A stretch of 64,000 nt of DNA from a bacterium (GTDB lineage: Bacteria > Desulfobacterota > Binatia > HRBIN30 > CADEER01), in contig JAHBUY010000001.1 in NCBI GenBank assembly GCA_019637795.1, positions 827,001-891,000 of the forward strand, given 5' to 3'. The translations under genes and the position numbers were made by a program. Each line of letters starts with the position of its first letter. Positions within the stretch are counted from its first letter, which is position 1. The notes under the pieces were generated by a model. That model was not told the DNA's origin and did not search any database. It saw only the letters and a list, made by a program, of their open reading frames with translations. Positions 1 to 8,684 of this stretch are shown here, piece by piece.

Positions 1-1061
1 GTGGCGCCGTCGAGCGCCACGGACCGCACCGCGGCGCGCTGGGCGAGCAAGTCGATGCGCTCGAGCGTGAGCTCGAGACTGCGCCAGCCGACGGCCACGT
101 CGCTGAGGCTGGGCACGGCGACCGACACGTCGCGCAGCGCGACGGTGCCGTGCAGCGCGTTGGTCTGCTCCGGCACCAGCTCGTAGGTGAGACCGAGGTC
201 GAGTGCCCCCTGCAGATCGCTCCATCCGACCGTCGGCACGTACAGGCGCGCCCGGCGCAGCGGCAGGCTCTGCGCCGTCACGTCGGTAACGACGCTGACC
301 CGGCTGTCGTCGAGGGTGACGTGCGCCGTGACGTCGATCGTGCCCTCGTCGACGCCGAGCTTGACGGCGATGGTCCCCGGCTTGCCGTAGACCGCCGGCG
401 TCAGGGCGATCTGGTCCACCGAGACGCGGGCGATGCCGAGCTCGACCGGCTCGCTGCCCTGGAGGGCCAGGTCGCGGAAACGGACGCGGCCGTCGGTGAG
501 CTCGAACTTGTCGAGCCCGAACGCCCACGGCGTGCCCTCGGCGGCGACGGCGGCCGGCGTGGCGCCGGCGGTCGGCGGCGCGCCCGCCTCGACCGCGACC
601 GGCTGCTGCGGCACCAGGGCCAGCAGGTTGAGGTCGCCGCTCGCCAGGCGGTCGAGCGCGACGCGCGGCGTGTCGAGGGTGATCGAGCGGAGCTGGATCG
701 TCTTGCGCAGCAGCGGCAGGTAGCGGAGCTCGACCGCCAGGCGCTTGAAGCCGACGATCGGGCTGTAGGCGTCGAACGCCGGCGGCGGCGGCGCGTGCTC
801 GTCCTCCTCCTCGGCGGCGGGGGGCGGCGGCTCGGGCGCGCCCTTCTCGCGCACCGCGACGTCCTCGAGCGCGATGCCGCCGCGCCACAGGCGCAGGTCG
901 ACGTCCCCGACGTCGACGCGCGCGTTCAGCGCCTGCGACGCCTGGCTGACGATGACGCGGCGCAGCACCTCGGGCAGCGCGGCGCGGATGACCAGCAGCA
1001 CCGCGGCGGCGGCCAGCCACCAGCGCCAGCGGTGGAGTCGCGCCCGCCAGGTGTCCGTCAC
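1..1061 (-). CDS. AsmA/DUF748-type envelope protein, 3' end cut by window edge
   Basis: Reading the reverse strand gives a frame open from a GTG at 1061 to the left edge (353 codons seen, no stop). It starts with a basic segment and one membrane helix at residues 12-27, followed by VIVSQASQALNARVDVGDVD, a typical AsmA/DUF748 opening. Beta-rich repeats of the form 'LRSITLDTPRVALDR' follow. AGGAGA sits just upstream of the GTG and supports this start. The DUF481-like gene ends 19 bases upstream on the same strand, so the two probably form an operon. Family knowledge suggests an inner-membrane-anchored periplasmic protein involved in outer-membrane or lipid homeostasis; the exact role here is unknown. 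Confidence 0.75.
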   Translation of the reverse strand, partial: MTDTWRARLHRWRWWLAAAAVLLVIRAALPEVLRRVIVSQASQALNARVDVGDVDLRLWRGGIALEDVAVREKGAPEPPPPAAEEEDEHAPPPPAFDAYSPIVGFKRLAVELRYLPLLRKTIQLRSITLDTPRVALDRLASGDLNLLALVPQQPVAVEAGAPPTAGATPAAVAAEGTPWAFGLDKFELTDGRVRFRDLALQGSEPVELGIARVSVDQIALTPAVYGKPGTIAVKLGVDEGTIDVTAHVTLDDSRVSVVTDVTAQSLPLRRARLYVPTVGWSDLQGALDLGLTYELVPEQTNALHGTVALRDVSVAVPSLSDVAVGWRSLELTLERIDLLAQRAAVRSVALDGA

Positions 1062-1080
1062 CGTCTCCTACCGCCGCCCC

Positions 1081-2220
1081 TCACCAGCCGAGCGAGAGAC
1101 CGAACGCCAGGTAGAGGCTGTTGCGCTGGGCGTCGGCGGCGGGGTTGTTGTTGTACTCGTCGAGCAGCGAGAACTTCGCGCTCAGCGGCGTGATCAGGGG
1201 CGCCGTCAGCTCGAGCGCGTTGCGCAGCAGGTAGTCGGTGGTGAAGTTGTCGATCGCCGGCAGGTAGTCGAGCCGGTAGCCGAGGGAGATGTCGTAGGGA
1301 AAGTAGTAGGCGGCGGCGGCGCCGAAGGCGACGGCGAAGTAGTCGTTGTGGTCGCGGGTCTCGCCCGTCGTCTTGTTGACCACCGGTCCGGTGCCGCTGA
1401 AGTAGCCCTCGTACACCCAGGCGCCGCCGGCCTCGACGGCGAGGAAGTTGCGCTTCGGGGCCTCCAGCTTCTCCTGCCAGACGGTGTAGCCGACGCCGAG
1501 CCGGGGCACGCCGCGGATGCTCAACTTCTGGATGGCGTCGTACGTCACGTCGCCGGCGGCGAACCCGTAGAAGGCATCCGTGAAGTCGTACTCCTCGCGC
1601 AGGGCGCCGAAGGCGCGGTCCTCGATGGTGGTGGTGTTCTCGCCCTGCTTCTTCTGCGTCGAGTAGCGGTAGTCGCCGCCGATCGAGAAGCGGGTGGGCG
1701 CGTTGACGCGGGTGGTGTGGAGCCCGAGCAGGAAGCCGAACGTGTCGGTCGTCGCCTGCTGCAGGTTGAGGCCGAAGTCGGCGCTGCCGTCCCAGTAGCG
1801 CCAGGCGCTGCGCAGCTCGTCCTGCCAGGTCAACCCGTCGGGGCCGATCGGCAGCGCCGAGTGGATGTCGGCGGTCGGGATGGCGGTGGCGGTGGCGGCG
1901 GCGCCGCCGACCAGCAGTTTGTCGTCGCTGATCCCCTGCAGCGGCGCGTCGGCCTCCAGGCCGTCGCCGTAGAGCACCTGGAAGGGGCCGTCGGTCTTCA
2001 CGTCCTCGACGTTCTCCCACGCGATCGCCAACGATCCTTTGCCATACTCCGGCTCCAGGGTCAGGCCGGCACTGGTGAACCCGGTGATCGTCCCGGTCAG
2101 CACCGTGCCCTTCGACGTCACCTGGTCGGCGAGCGCCGCGCTCGCCAACAACAGGATCGCCGCCGCGAGCGTCGCGCTCGCCAGAGTCTCCCGTCTTCTC
2201 TCAGCTCCGCCTCCCGTCAT
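1081..2220 (-). CDS. DUF481-type outer-membrane beta-barrel protein
   Basis: The 379-residue protein has a signal peptide (hydrophobic run then ALADQ near residue 30). A short domain follows, describing 'GTVLTGTITGFTSAGLTLE' and 'SLAIAWENVEDVKTDGP', which is the usual N-terminal part of DUF481/YdiY proteins. The remainder is alternating hydrophobic strands ending in the aromatic GLSLGW, as expected of an outer-membrane barrel. The ATG at 2220 is chosen because GGAGGGG lies a few bases upstream; an in-frame start at 2301 would add 27 unlikely residues. It probably shares a transcript with the DUF748 gene downstream. Substrate and function are unknown. Confidence 0.8.
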   Translation of the reverse strand: MTGGGAERRRETLASATLAAAILLLASAALADQVTSKGTVLTGTITGFTSAGLTLEPEYGKGSLAIAWENVEDVKTDGPFQVLYGDGLEADAPLQGISDDKLLVGGAAATATAIPTADIHSALPIGPDGLTWQDELRSAWRYWDGSADFGLNLQQATTDTFGFLLGLHTTRVNAPTRFSIGGDYRYSTQKKQGENTTTIEDRAFGALREEYDFTDAFYGFAAGDVTYDAIQKLSIRGVPRLGVGYTVWQEKLEAPKRNFLAVEAGGAWVYEGYFSGTGPVVNKTTGETRDHNDYFAVAFGAAAAYYFPYDISLGYRLDYLPAIDNFTTDYLLRNALELTAPLITPLSAKFSLLDEYNNNPAADAQRNSLYLAFGLSLGW

Positions 2221-2434
2221 GGGCCCCCCTCCGCTGATGTCCGCGGGATCTCCCGCCGGTCGCTGGTGCCGGGAAAATACAGAGCAAGGCGGATTCGACA
2301 AGGGTCGCGGGCACGGTTTTTCGCGCCCGCGACCGGCGCCGTGGTGGCTCGCCGGACACGGCGCTCGCCCGCCACCTCGGCCGCCGCGGGGCAGCGCGCG
2401 GCGATCGGGTGCTTCGGCCGCCCCGGGCGTGTGC

Positions 2435-2601
2435 TAACAGTCCGTTGAAAAACAGGCGGCGTAGCGAGGGCGAGGGATTGTGCGCCAGATCGAGGCGCCG
2501 AACCGGAGGCAAACCGGTCGGTTCTGTCGAGGATTCGGCAACGAAGAGCTGGCGCACAAGACCTGCCCGCAGTAGCCGACCTGTTCTTCAACGGGCTGCT
2601 A
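2435..2601. repeat. 167-bp imperfect palindrome, MITE-like
   Basis: The two ends are near-perfect inverted repeats over about 22 bases (TAACAGTCCGTTGAA at left, the complement of TTCAACGGGCTGCTA at right, three mismatches). Pairing continues inward: TGTGCGCCAG near 2480 pairs with CTGGCGCACA near 2552, and the centre carries ACCGGT. The whole element is therefore one long imperfect hairpin without coding capacity. CTA occurs at both edges and might be a target duplication or part of the repeat. It ends 10 bases before the Shine-Dalgarno of the ATPase gene at 2624. Ends of this type recall DDE transposon termini, from memory and unverified. Confidence 0.65.
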
Positions 2602-2623
2602 CGGCGCCCGCGAGGGAGTGCCC

Positions 2624-4069
2624 ATGGATTCCACCGCCTTGCCGATCGCCAGGGGCGACGAGGTCATCGAGCTGCTGCCGCGCATGGCCAATCGACACGG
2701 GTTGATCGCGGGTGCGACCGGCACCGGCAAGACCGTCACCCTGCGGGTGCTCGCCGAGCAGTTCAGCCGCATCGGCGTGCCGGTCTTCCTGGCCGACGTG
2801 AAGGGCGACCTGTCGGGGATGGCGCGGCCGGGCGGCGACAACCCCAGGGTGGTCGAGCGCGCCGCCCAGCTCGGCGTCGCGCTCGCGCCGGCGGCCTGTC
2901 CGGTGACGTTCTGGGACCTGCGCGGCGAACAGGGGCTGCCGGTGCGCGCCACGGTCAGCGAGATGGGGCCGCTCCTGGTGGCGCGCCTGCTCGGGCTCAA
3001 CGACACCCAGGCGGGCGTGCTGGCGATCGTCTTCAAGGTCGCCGACGACCGCGGCCTGCTGCTCCTCGATCTCAAGGATCTCCGCGCCATGGTGCAGGAG
3101 GTCGGCAACCGCGCCGCCGAGCTGCGCAGCGCCTACGGCAACGTCTCGACCGCCAGCATCGGCGCCATCCAACGCGGCCTGCTGGGGCTCGAGCAGCAGG
3201 GCGGCGAGCGCTTCTTCGGCGAGCCGGCGCTCGATCTCGACGACCTGCTGCGGACACGGGACGGCGCCGGGGTGGTGAACATCCTGGTCGCCGACTCCCT
3301 GATGCAGACGCCGGCCCTCTATTCCACCTTCCTCCTGTGGCTGCTGGCCGAGCTGTTCGAGCGGCTGCCGGAGGTCGGCGATCCGGAGAAACCGACGCTG
3401 GTGTTCTTCTTCGACGAAGCGCACCTCCTCTTCGACGACACGCCGAAGGCGCTGATCGACGAGGTCGAGCGCGTCGTCCGCCTCGTCCGCTCCAAGGGCG
3501 TCGGCGTCTACTTCTGCAGCCAGAGCCCGCTCGACCTGCCCGACGCGGTGCTGGGCCAGCTCGGCCACCGCATCCAGCACGCCCTGCGCGCCTTCACGCC
3601 CAGGGACCAGAAGGCGGTGAAGACCGCCGCCGATACCTTCCGCGCCAATCCGCGACTGCAGACGGCGACCGCGATCACCGAGCTCGCCGTCGGCGAGGCG
3701 CTGGTCTCGGTGCTCGACGCCCAGGGCGCGCCATCAGTGGTCGAGCGCGCCCTCATCTACCCGCCGCGCAGCCAACTGGCGCCGCTGACGGCGGCCGAGC
3801 GCGCCGCGCTGGTGCGCGACTCGCCGCTGCGCCAGCGCTACGAGCAGACGATCGACCGCGAGTCGGCCTTCGAGCGCCTGAGCCAACGCGCCGAGCGCGC
3901 CGCCGGCACGCCGCCCGGCGGCGGCCGCGGCGGCGCCGCGCCCCAGGACCCGCTGACCAAGGCGGCGATCTCGATCGGCACCAGCGTCATCCGCAGCATG
4001 GGCACGCAGGCGGGTCGCTCGCTGGTCCGCGGGGTCCTGGGCGCGCTGTTCGGCGGCCGCCGGCGGTGA
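2624..4069 (+). CDS. HerA-like/DUF853 ATPase
   Basis: A 481-residue protein with Walker A GATGTGKT at residues 30-37 and Walker B FFFDEAHLL near residue 260. Length and motif order match the DUF853 (YjgR) branch of the HerA/FtsK-like P-loop NTPases. The C-terminus is low-complexity (Gly-rich) before a final 'SVIRSMGTQAGRSLVRGVLG' segment typical of the family. The ATG at 2624 has GAGGGAG just upstream; a GTG at 2618 is possible but lies inside that Shine-Dalgarno. The family is thought to act on DNA or as a motor, but its cellular role is not established. The palindromic element at 2435-2601 lies directly upstream and may supply or disturb its promoter. Confidence 0.88.
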   Translation: MDSTALPIARGDEVIELLPRMANRHGLIAGATGTGKTVTLRVLAEQFSRIGVPVFLADVKGDLSGMARPGGDNPRVVERAAQLGVALAPAACPVTFWDLRGEQGLPVRATVSEMGPLLVARLLGLNDTQAGVLAIVFKVADDRGLLLLDLKDLRAMVQEVGNRAAELRSAYGNVSTASIGAIQRGLLGLEQQGGERFFGEPALDLDDLLRTRDGAGVVNILVADSLMQTPALYSTFLLWLLAELFERLPEVGDPEKPTLVFFFDEAHLLFDDTPKALIDEVERVVRLVRSKGVGVYFCSQSPLDLPDAVLGQLGHRIQHALRAFTPRDQKAVKTAADTFRANPRLQTATAITELAVGEALVSVLDAQGAPSVVERALIYPPRSQLAPLTAAERAALVRDSPLRQRYEQTIDRESAFERLSQRAERAAGTPPGGGRGGAAPQDPLTKAAISIGTSVIRSMGTQAGRSLVRGVLGALFGGRRR

Positions 4070-4167
4070 GCCGGCGGCGCCGCCCTTTCCGGCTTGTGCA
4101 ACCGAACGACTCGGCTAGACGTGAACGCGGCGACCCGGCGGCCACCGGCCTGGCGCCCGACGAAGCG

Positions 4168-7128
4168 ATGGCGAAGCCCCTGCGCGTACTGCTGATCGAG
4201 GACAGCGAGGCCGACGCCGAGCTGCTGCTGCGCGAGCTGCGGCGCGGCGGCTACGAGACCGCGTGGCGCCGGGTCGACACCGCCACCGATCTCGCCGACG
4301 CGCTGCGCGACGGGCCGTGGGACGTCATCACCTGCGACTACGTCATGCCCCGGTTCAGCGCCCTGGCGGCGATGAAGATGATCCGCGCCTCCGACCCCGA
4401 GCTGCCGGTGATCATCGTCTCCGGGCAGGTCGGCGAGGAGGTCGCGGTCAGCGCCATGAAGGCCGGGGCGCAGGACTACGTCAGCAAGCACCGCATGGTG
4501 CGCCTGGTGCCGGCGATCGAGCGCGAGCTGGCCGACGCCCGCGAACGGCGGCGGGTCGCGACGACCCTGAAGGAATCGGACGCCCGCTACCGCGAGCTGG
4601 TCGAATCGCTGCACGACGTGGTGTTCGAGATCGGCGCGGACGAGCGCATCACCTACCTCAGCCCCTCGATCGTGCCGCTCGCCGGCTCCCCGCCCGAGGC
4701 CTACCTCGGGCGTCCGTTCCGCGACTTCATCTACCCCGACGATCTGCCGGCCGTGCTGCGGAGCCTGCAGCGGACGCTCGCCGGCCAGCGCGACCCGCAG
4801 ACCTATCGCATCCTCGACGCCGCCGGCGGCGTGCACTGGGTGCGCTCGTCCACCCGCCCGGTGCTCGACGAGGCCGGCGGCTTGCGGGCGCTGCGCGGCG
4901 TGCTCACCGACGTCACCGAGCAGGTCGAGGCCGAGCAGGCCTATCAGACGATCGTCGAGCACTCGCAGCAGGGGCTGGCGGTGGTGCAGGACGACCGCAT
5001 CGTGCTCGCAAACCCCGCCCTGGCGGCGCTCACCGGCTACTCGGCGGATGAGTTGCGCGGCGGCTCGCTCCTGGCGCTGACCGCGGCGCTCGTCCATCCC
5101 GAGGATCACCAGCGCATGGCGGCGGCGGCGCGCCTCTACCTCGAGGGCCGGGCGCGCGCCGGCGGCTTCGAATTCCGCATCCGCCGCCGCGACGGCCAGA
5201 CGCGGCACGTCATCACCACCCACACCGACGTGCAGTACCGCGGCCGGCCGGCGCGCCTGGTGGTGTACATCGACGTCAGCGAGCGCGCCCAGGCGGAGGA
5301 GGCGTATCGGACCATCTTCGAGCGCTCGGTGAACGGCCTGGCGGTGATTGCGGGCGACCGCATCCAGCTCGCCAACCCGGCGATGGCGGCGATCACCGGC
5401 CGCTCGCTGGAGGAGCTGACGAGCACGCCCTTGCAGCAGCTCATCGACCTGATCGTGCACCCCGACGATCGCGAGGAGCAGCGGCAGGCCGTCCGCCGCT
5501 ATGCCGACGGCCATCGCGACGACGGCGCGCTCGCCTACCGCATCCGTCGCCCCGACGGCAACGTGCGCCACATCGTCGCCCTGCGCACCGACTTCCCGTA
5601 TCGCGGCGAACCGGCCCGGCTGCTCACCTACGTCGACGACACCGAACGCTGGCAGGCGGAGGAGGCCTACCGGACGATCTTCGAGGGCGCGATCCACGGC
5701 ATGTTGCTGATCCAGGGCAATCGGATCGTGATGGCCAATCCGGCCGTCGACGCGATGCTCGGCGCCGGTGGGCGCGCCGTGCTCGAGCGGCCGCTGAGCG
5801 AGATCATCGAGCAGCTCGTCCATCCCGACGAGTTGGAGACGATCCACCTCTACATCGAGCGCTGGCGCGCCACCGGCCAGGTGCCGCGCCGAGCGGCGCT
5901 GCGCGTCCACCGCCTCGACGGCACCGAGGGCCACCTGTTCCTGCAGACGGCGACCGTCAGCCACCGCGGCGCCCCCGCGGCGCTGGTGGCGGTGGCCGAC
6001 CTCACGGACCGCTGGCGCGCCGAGGAGGCCTACCGCGCCGTCTTCGAGCGTTCGCTCGAGGCGCTGCTGGTGGTGAGCGGCGACCACGTGCTGATGGCCA
6101 ACCAGGCGGCGGCCGAGCTGAGCGGCTACCCGATCGACGAGCTCACCGGCATGCCGACCGCGGCGCTGCTGGAGCGCCTCGTCCATCCCGACGATCGGGA
6201 ACCGATGCGCGAGGAGCTGGCGACCTACCTCGCCTCCGGCGCGGCGCGCACCCGGCGCTTCGAGTTCCGGCTGCGGCGGCGCGACGGCGAGGAGCGGCGG
6301 GTGCTCAACTCCTGCGCGCCGATGACCTTCGCCGGGCGGCCGGCGGTGCTGATCGGGCACATCGACATCACCGAGCGCTGGCGGGCGGAGGCCGCGCTGC
6401 GCGAGCTGAACGCGGTGCTCGAAGCGCGCGTGGACGAGCGCACCGCGGCGCTGGAATCGACGGCGCGCGAGCTCGAGGCGTTCACCTATTCGGCTTCGCA
6501 CGACCTGCGCGCGCCGCTGCGGGTGATCGACGGCTTCTGCCAGGCGCTGGTCGAGGACTACGGCGACACCCTGCCCGAGGACGCCCTGGCGCTGCTGCGG
6601 CGCGTCGTCGGCGCCGCCGCCAACATGCGCCAGCTCCTCGACCAACTGCTCGTGCTGTCGCGCGTCGCCCGCGGCGAGCTGCGGCGCGAGCCGGTCGATC
6701 TGAGCGCCCTGGCGCGCGAGGTCGCCGCCGCGCTGGCGCGCGACGACACGGACGGGCGGATCGACGTCGCGGTCGAGGAGGGGCTGCGCGGCGAGGGCGA
6801 TGCGGCGCTGCTGCGCGCCGTGCTCGACAACCTGCTCGGCAACGCGGTGAAGTTCTCGCGCCCCCGCCCGCGCGCCGCCATCGCCGTCGGCGCCCGCCGC
6901 GATGGCGACCGGGTGGTGTTCTTCGTCCGCGACAACGGCGTCGGCTTCGACCCGGCCTATGCCGACCGCCTCTTCCGTCCGTTCCAGCGCCTGCACGCCG
7001 CCAGTGAGTTCAGCGGCCACGGCATCGGCCTGGCGACCGTCGCCCGCATCATCACCCGGCACGGCGGCCGGGTGTGGGCCGAGAGCGCCGCCGACGGCGG
7101 CGCGACCTTCTACTTCACCCTCGGCTGA
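4168..7128 (+). CDS. Receiver-PAS(x5)-histidine kinase
   Basis: A 986-residue soluble sensor kinase. Residues 1-125 are a receiver domain with the acidic pair at 11-12, phospho-acceptor D57 and K107. Five PAS repeats follow, starting near residues 140, 257, 377, 500 and 621, four of them opening with AY(Q/R)(T/A)(I/V)(V/F)E. A coiled coil leads to the HisKA helix with SHDLRAP (phospho-His 778), and the HATPase domain shows NLLGNAVKFS near 888, DNGVGFD and GHGIGLA. There are no membrane segments, so it senses in the cytoplasm. The N-terminal receiver suggests control by another kinase. No dedicated response regulator is next to it. The start is the first ATG giving a complete receiver; no strong ribosome site is seen. 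Confidence 0.9.
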   Translation: MAKPLRVLLIEDSEADAELLLRELRRGGYETAWRRVDTATDLADALRDGPWDVITCDYVMPRFSALAAMKMIRASDPELPVIIVSGQVGEEVAVSAMKAGAQDYVSKHRMVRLVPAIERELADARERRRVATTLKESDARYRELVESLHDVVFEIGADERITYLSPSIVPLAGSPPEAYLGRPFRDFIYPDDLPAVLRSLQRTLAGQRDPQTYRILDAAGGVHWVRSSTRPVLDEAGGLRALRGVLTDVTEQVEAEQAYQTIVEHSQQGLAVVQDDRIVLANPALAALTGYSADELRGGSLLALTAALVHPEDHQRMAAAARLYLEGRARAGGFEFRIRRRDGQTRHVITTHTDVQYRGRPARLVVYIDVSERAQAEEAYRTIFERSVNGLAVIAGDRIQLANPAMAAITGRSLEELTSTPLQQLIDLIVHPDDREEQRQAVRRYADGHRDDGALAYRIRRPDGNVRHIVALRTDFPYRGEPARLLTYVDDTERWQAEEAYRTIFEGAIHGMLLIQGNRIVMANPAVDAMLGAGGRAVLERPLSEIIEQLVHPDELETIHLYIERWRATGQVPRRAALRVHRLDGTEGHLFLQTATVSHRGAPAALVAVADLTDRWRAEEAYRAVFERSLEALLVVSGDHVLMANQAAAELSGYPIDELTGMPTAALLERLVHPDDREPMREELATYLASGAARTRRFEFRLRRRDGEERRVLNSCAPMTFAGRPAVLIGHIDITERWRAEAALRELNAVLEARVDERTAALESTARELEAFTYSASHDLRAPLRVIDGFCQALVEDYGDTLPEDALALLRRVVGAAANMRQLLDQLLVLSRVARGELRREPVDLSALAREVAAALARDDTDGRIDVAVEEGLRGEGDAALLRAVLDNLLGNAVKFSRPRPRAAIAVGARRDGDRVVFFVRDNGVGFDPAYADRLFRPFQRLHAASEFSGHGIGLATVARIITRHGGRVWAESAADGGATFYFTLG

Positions 7129-7217
7129 CGGCGCGGCCCGAAGGCATCATACAGGGGTGCCAGCGCCTGGTGCCGGGCGGCTGGCGGGACATCGCGGTGG
7201 CGGATTAGAAGGAGCCG

Positions 7218-8558
7218 ATGGCCGCCGAGATCGATGCCCTGGTCGCCGCCGCGGCGCAGCGGCCGCTGCCGGTGTACCTGATCATCGGCGAGCCCTTCGC
7301 GACCGAGCCGGTGGCGCGGGCGCTCATCGACGCGCTGGTGCCGCCGGACAAGCGCAGCTTCAGCCTCGAGCAGTACGACGGCCGCTCGGCGCCGATCGGC
7401 CCGATCCTCGACAGCCTGCGCATGCCGAGCCTGTTCGGCGGCACCAAACTGATCTGGGTGCGCGAGCCGACCCTGTTCCTCTCCGGCGAGAAGCGCGCCG
7501 ACGTCGCCGAGGCGCTGTTCGCCGCGGTCGAGGAGGAGCGGCCGCTCGAGGCCGCCGAGAAGCTGCTGGTGCTGGCGGCGCTCGCCGGCTGGACGCAGGC
7601 GGAGCTCGCCGCCGCCGACTGGAGCGCCATGAGCGGCAGCGAGCAGAGCGCGCTGTTCGGCCGCCGCCTGGACGCCGGCGAGGCGGCGGTGCTGGACGGA
7701 CTGCGGGCCCTCTGCGCCGAGCGCGGCCTGACGGTGAGCGCCTTCCGCGACGAGAGCGGCCAGCTCGAGCTGTATCTCGCCAGCCCCTCGCCGCAGACCG
7801 TGCTGCTGTTCACCGCCAGCGCCGCCGACCGGCGCAAGCGGGTGGTGAAGACCATCCAGCAGGGCGGCGCGGTGCTCGAGCTGGCGGTGCAGCGCGAGCG
7901 CTCGGGGGCGCTCAGCGCCGAGAGCGTCGACGCGCTGATCGCCGGCGTCGTCGGCGGCGCCGGCAAGCGGCTCACTCCCGGCGCCCGCCAACTGCTCGTG
8001 CGCCGCGCCGGCAGCCAGGCCGGCGTCCTCGCCGGCGAGCTCGAGAAGCTCTGTCTCTATGCCGGCGACGCGGCGACCATCGACGAGGCCGCGGTGCGCG
8101 AGAGCGTCCGCGACCTGGCGGAGTCGTGGGTCTTCGACTTCACCAAGGCGCTGGCGCAGCGGCAGGCGGGCGCCGCCGTCGCCCAGCTCCGCGCCCTGTT
8201 CGCCCAGGGCGAGCACCCGCTGCGCCTGCTGTCGCTGATCGCCCGCGAGCTGCGCCTGCTGCTGCTGGCCCGCGACTGTCTGCGCGGCTCGCTGGCCGGG
8301 AGCTGGACGCCGCGCACCACCTACAACACCTTCCGCGACCGCCTCCTCCCCACCCTGGACGAGGACGAGAAGGCGGCGCTCGGCGGCATCCACCCCTTCG
8401 TCCTCTACCAGTGCCTGCAGAACGCCGGCCGGGTGGGCGGCGCCCATCTGCGGCGCGCCATGCTCGCCCTGCAGGACCTCGACATCGCCTTCAAGAGCAC
8501 GCCCACCGACCCGCGCATCCGCCTCGAGGCGTTCGTGCTCGATTTCTGCCGCACCTGA
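7218..8558 (+). CDS. holA: DNA polymerase III delta subunit
   Basis: A 446-residue clamp-loader subunit with the HolA layout. The N-terminal domain opens PVYLIIGEPF, where a degenerate P-loop lies in this family. The middle has 'SSPQTVLLFTA'-like strands and 'KRVVKTIQQGG'. The C-terminal helical collar contains FDFTKAL and the repeated LLSLIARELRLLLLARD segment. GGAG lies 5-8 bases before the ATG at 7218. It is about 100 residues longer than the E. coli protein, mainly because of an Ala/Glu-rich insertion around residues 90-165. It loads the beta clamp onto DNA as part of the replicative holoenzyme. It follows the kinase gene by 89 bases. Confidence 0.85.
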   Translation: MAAEIDALVAAAAQRPLPVYLIIGEPFATEPVARALIDALVPPDKRSFSLEQYDGRSAPIGPILDSLRMPSLFGGTKLIWVREPTLFLSGEKRADVAEALFAAVEEERPLEAAEKLLVLAALAGWTQAELAAADWSAMSGSEQSALFGRRLDAGEAAVLDGLRALCAERGLTVSAFRDESGQLELYLASPSPQTVLLFTASAADRRKRVVKTIQQGGAVLELAVQRERSGALSAESVDALIAGVVGGAGKRLTPGARQLLVRRAGSQAGVLAGELEKLCLYAGDAATIDEAAVRESVRDLAESWVFDFTKALAQRQAGAAVAQLRALFAQGEHPLRLLSLIARELRLLLLARDCLRGSLAGSWTPRTTYNTFRDRLLPTLDEDEKAALGGIHPFVLYQCLQNAGRVGGAHLRRAMLALQDLDIAFKSTPTDPRIRLEAFVLDFCRT

Positions 8559-8630
8559 GCCGGCGCGGCCCCCGACGGACCAGAGCGTGGCGCGCGCGGC
8601 GTTCGCGGGCGGCGATCGACTCCCGCCCTC

Positions 8631-8665
8631 GGTGTTTCTTGATGGTCATTGGTGTGCATTAGTGC
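8631..8665. repeat. Short degenerate tandem repeat before the yihY start
   Basis: A comparatively AT-rich stretch in a GC-rich gap reads as degenerate units of the kind GGTGTTTCTTGAT / GGTCATT / GGTGTGCATTAGTGC. It ends about 20 bases before the start chosen for the YihY gene. A similar AT-richer stretch of GTGTTCATC units precedes the dehydrogenase gene at 32815. Units of this style recur in intergenic DNA of many high-GC genomes, from memory. Function unknown. Confidence 0.35.
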
Positions 8666-8684
8666 TTCCGTTTCCCCTGACCCG

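Noticed and set aside
2436-2617. Rho-independent terminator or tRNA-like structure in the 167-bp palindrome
   Set aside because: No T-run and no tRNA landmarks; the whole element pairs end to end, which fits a MITE or RNA leader better.
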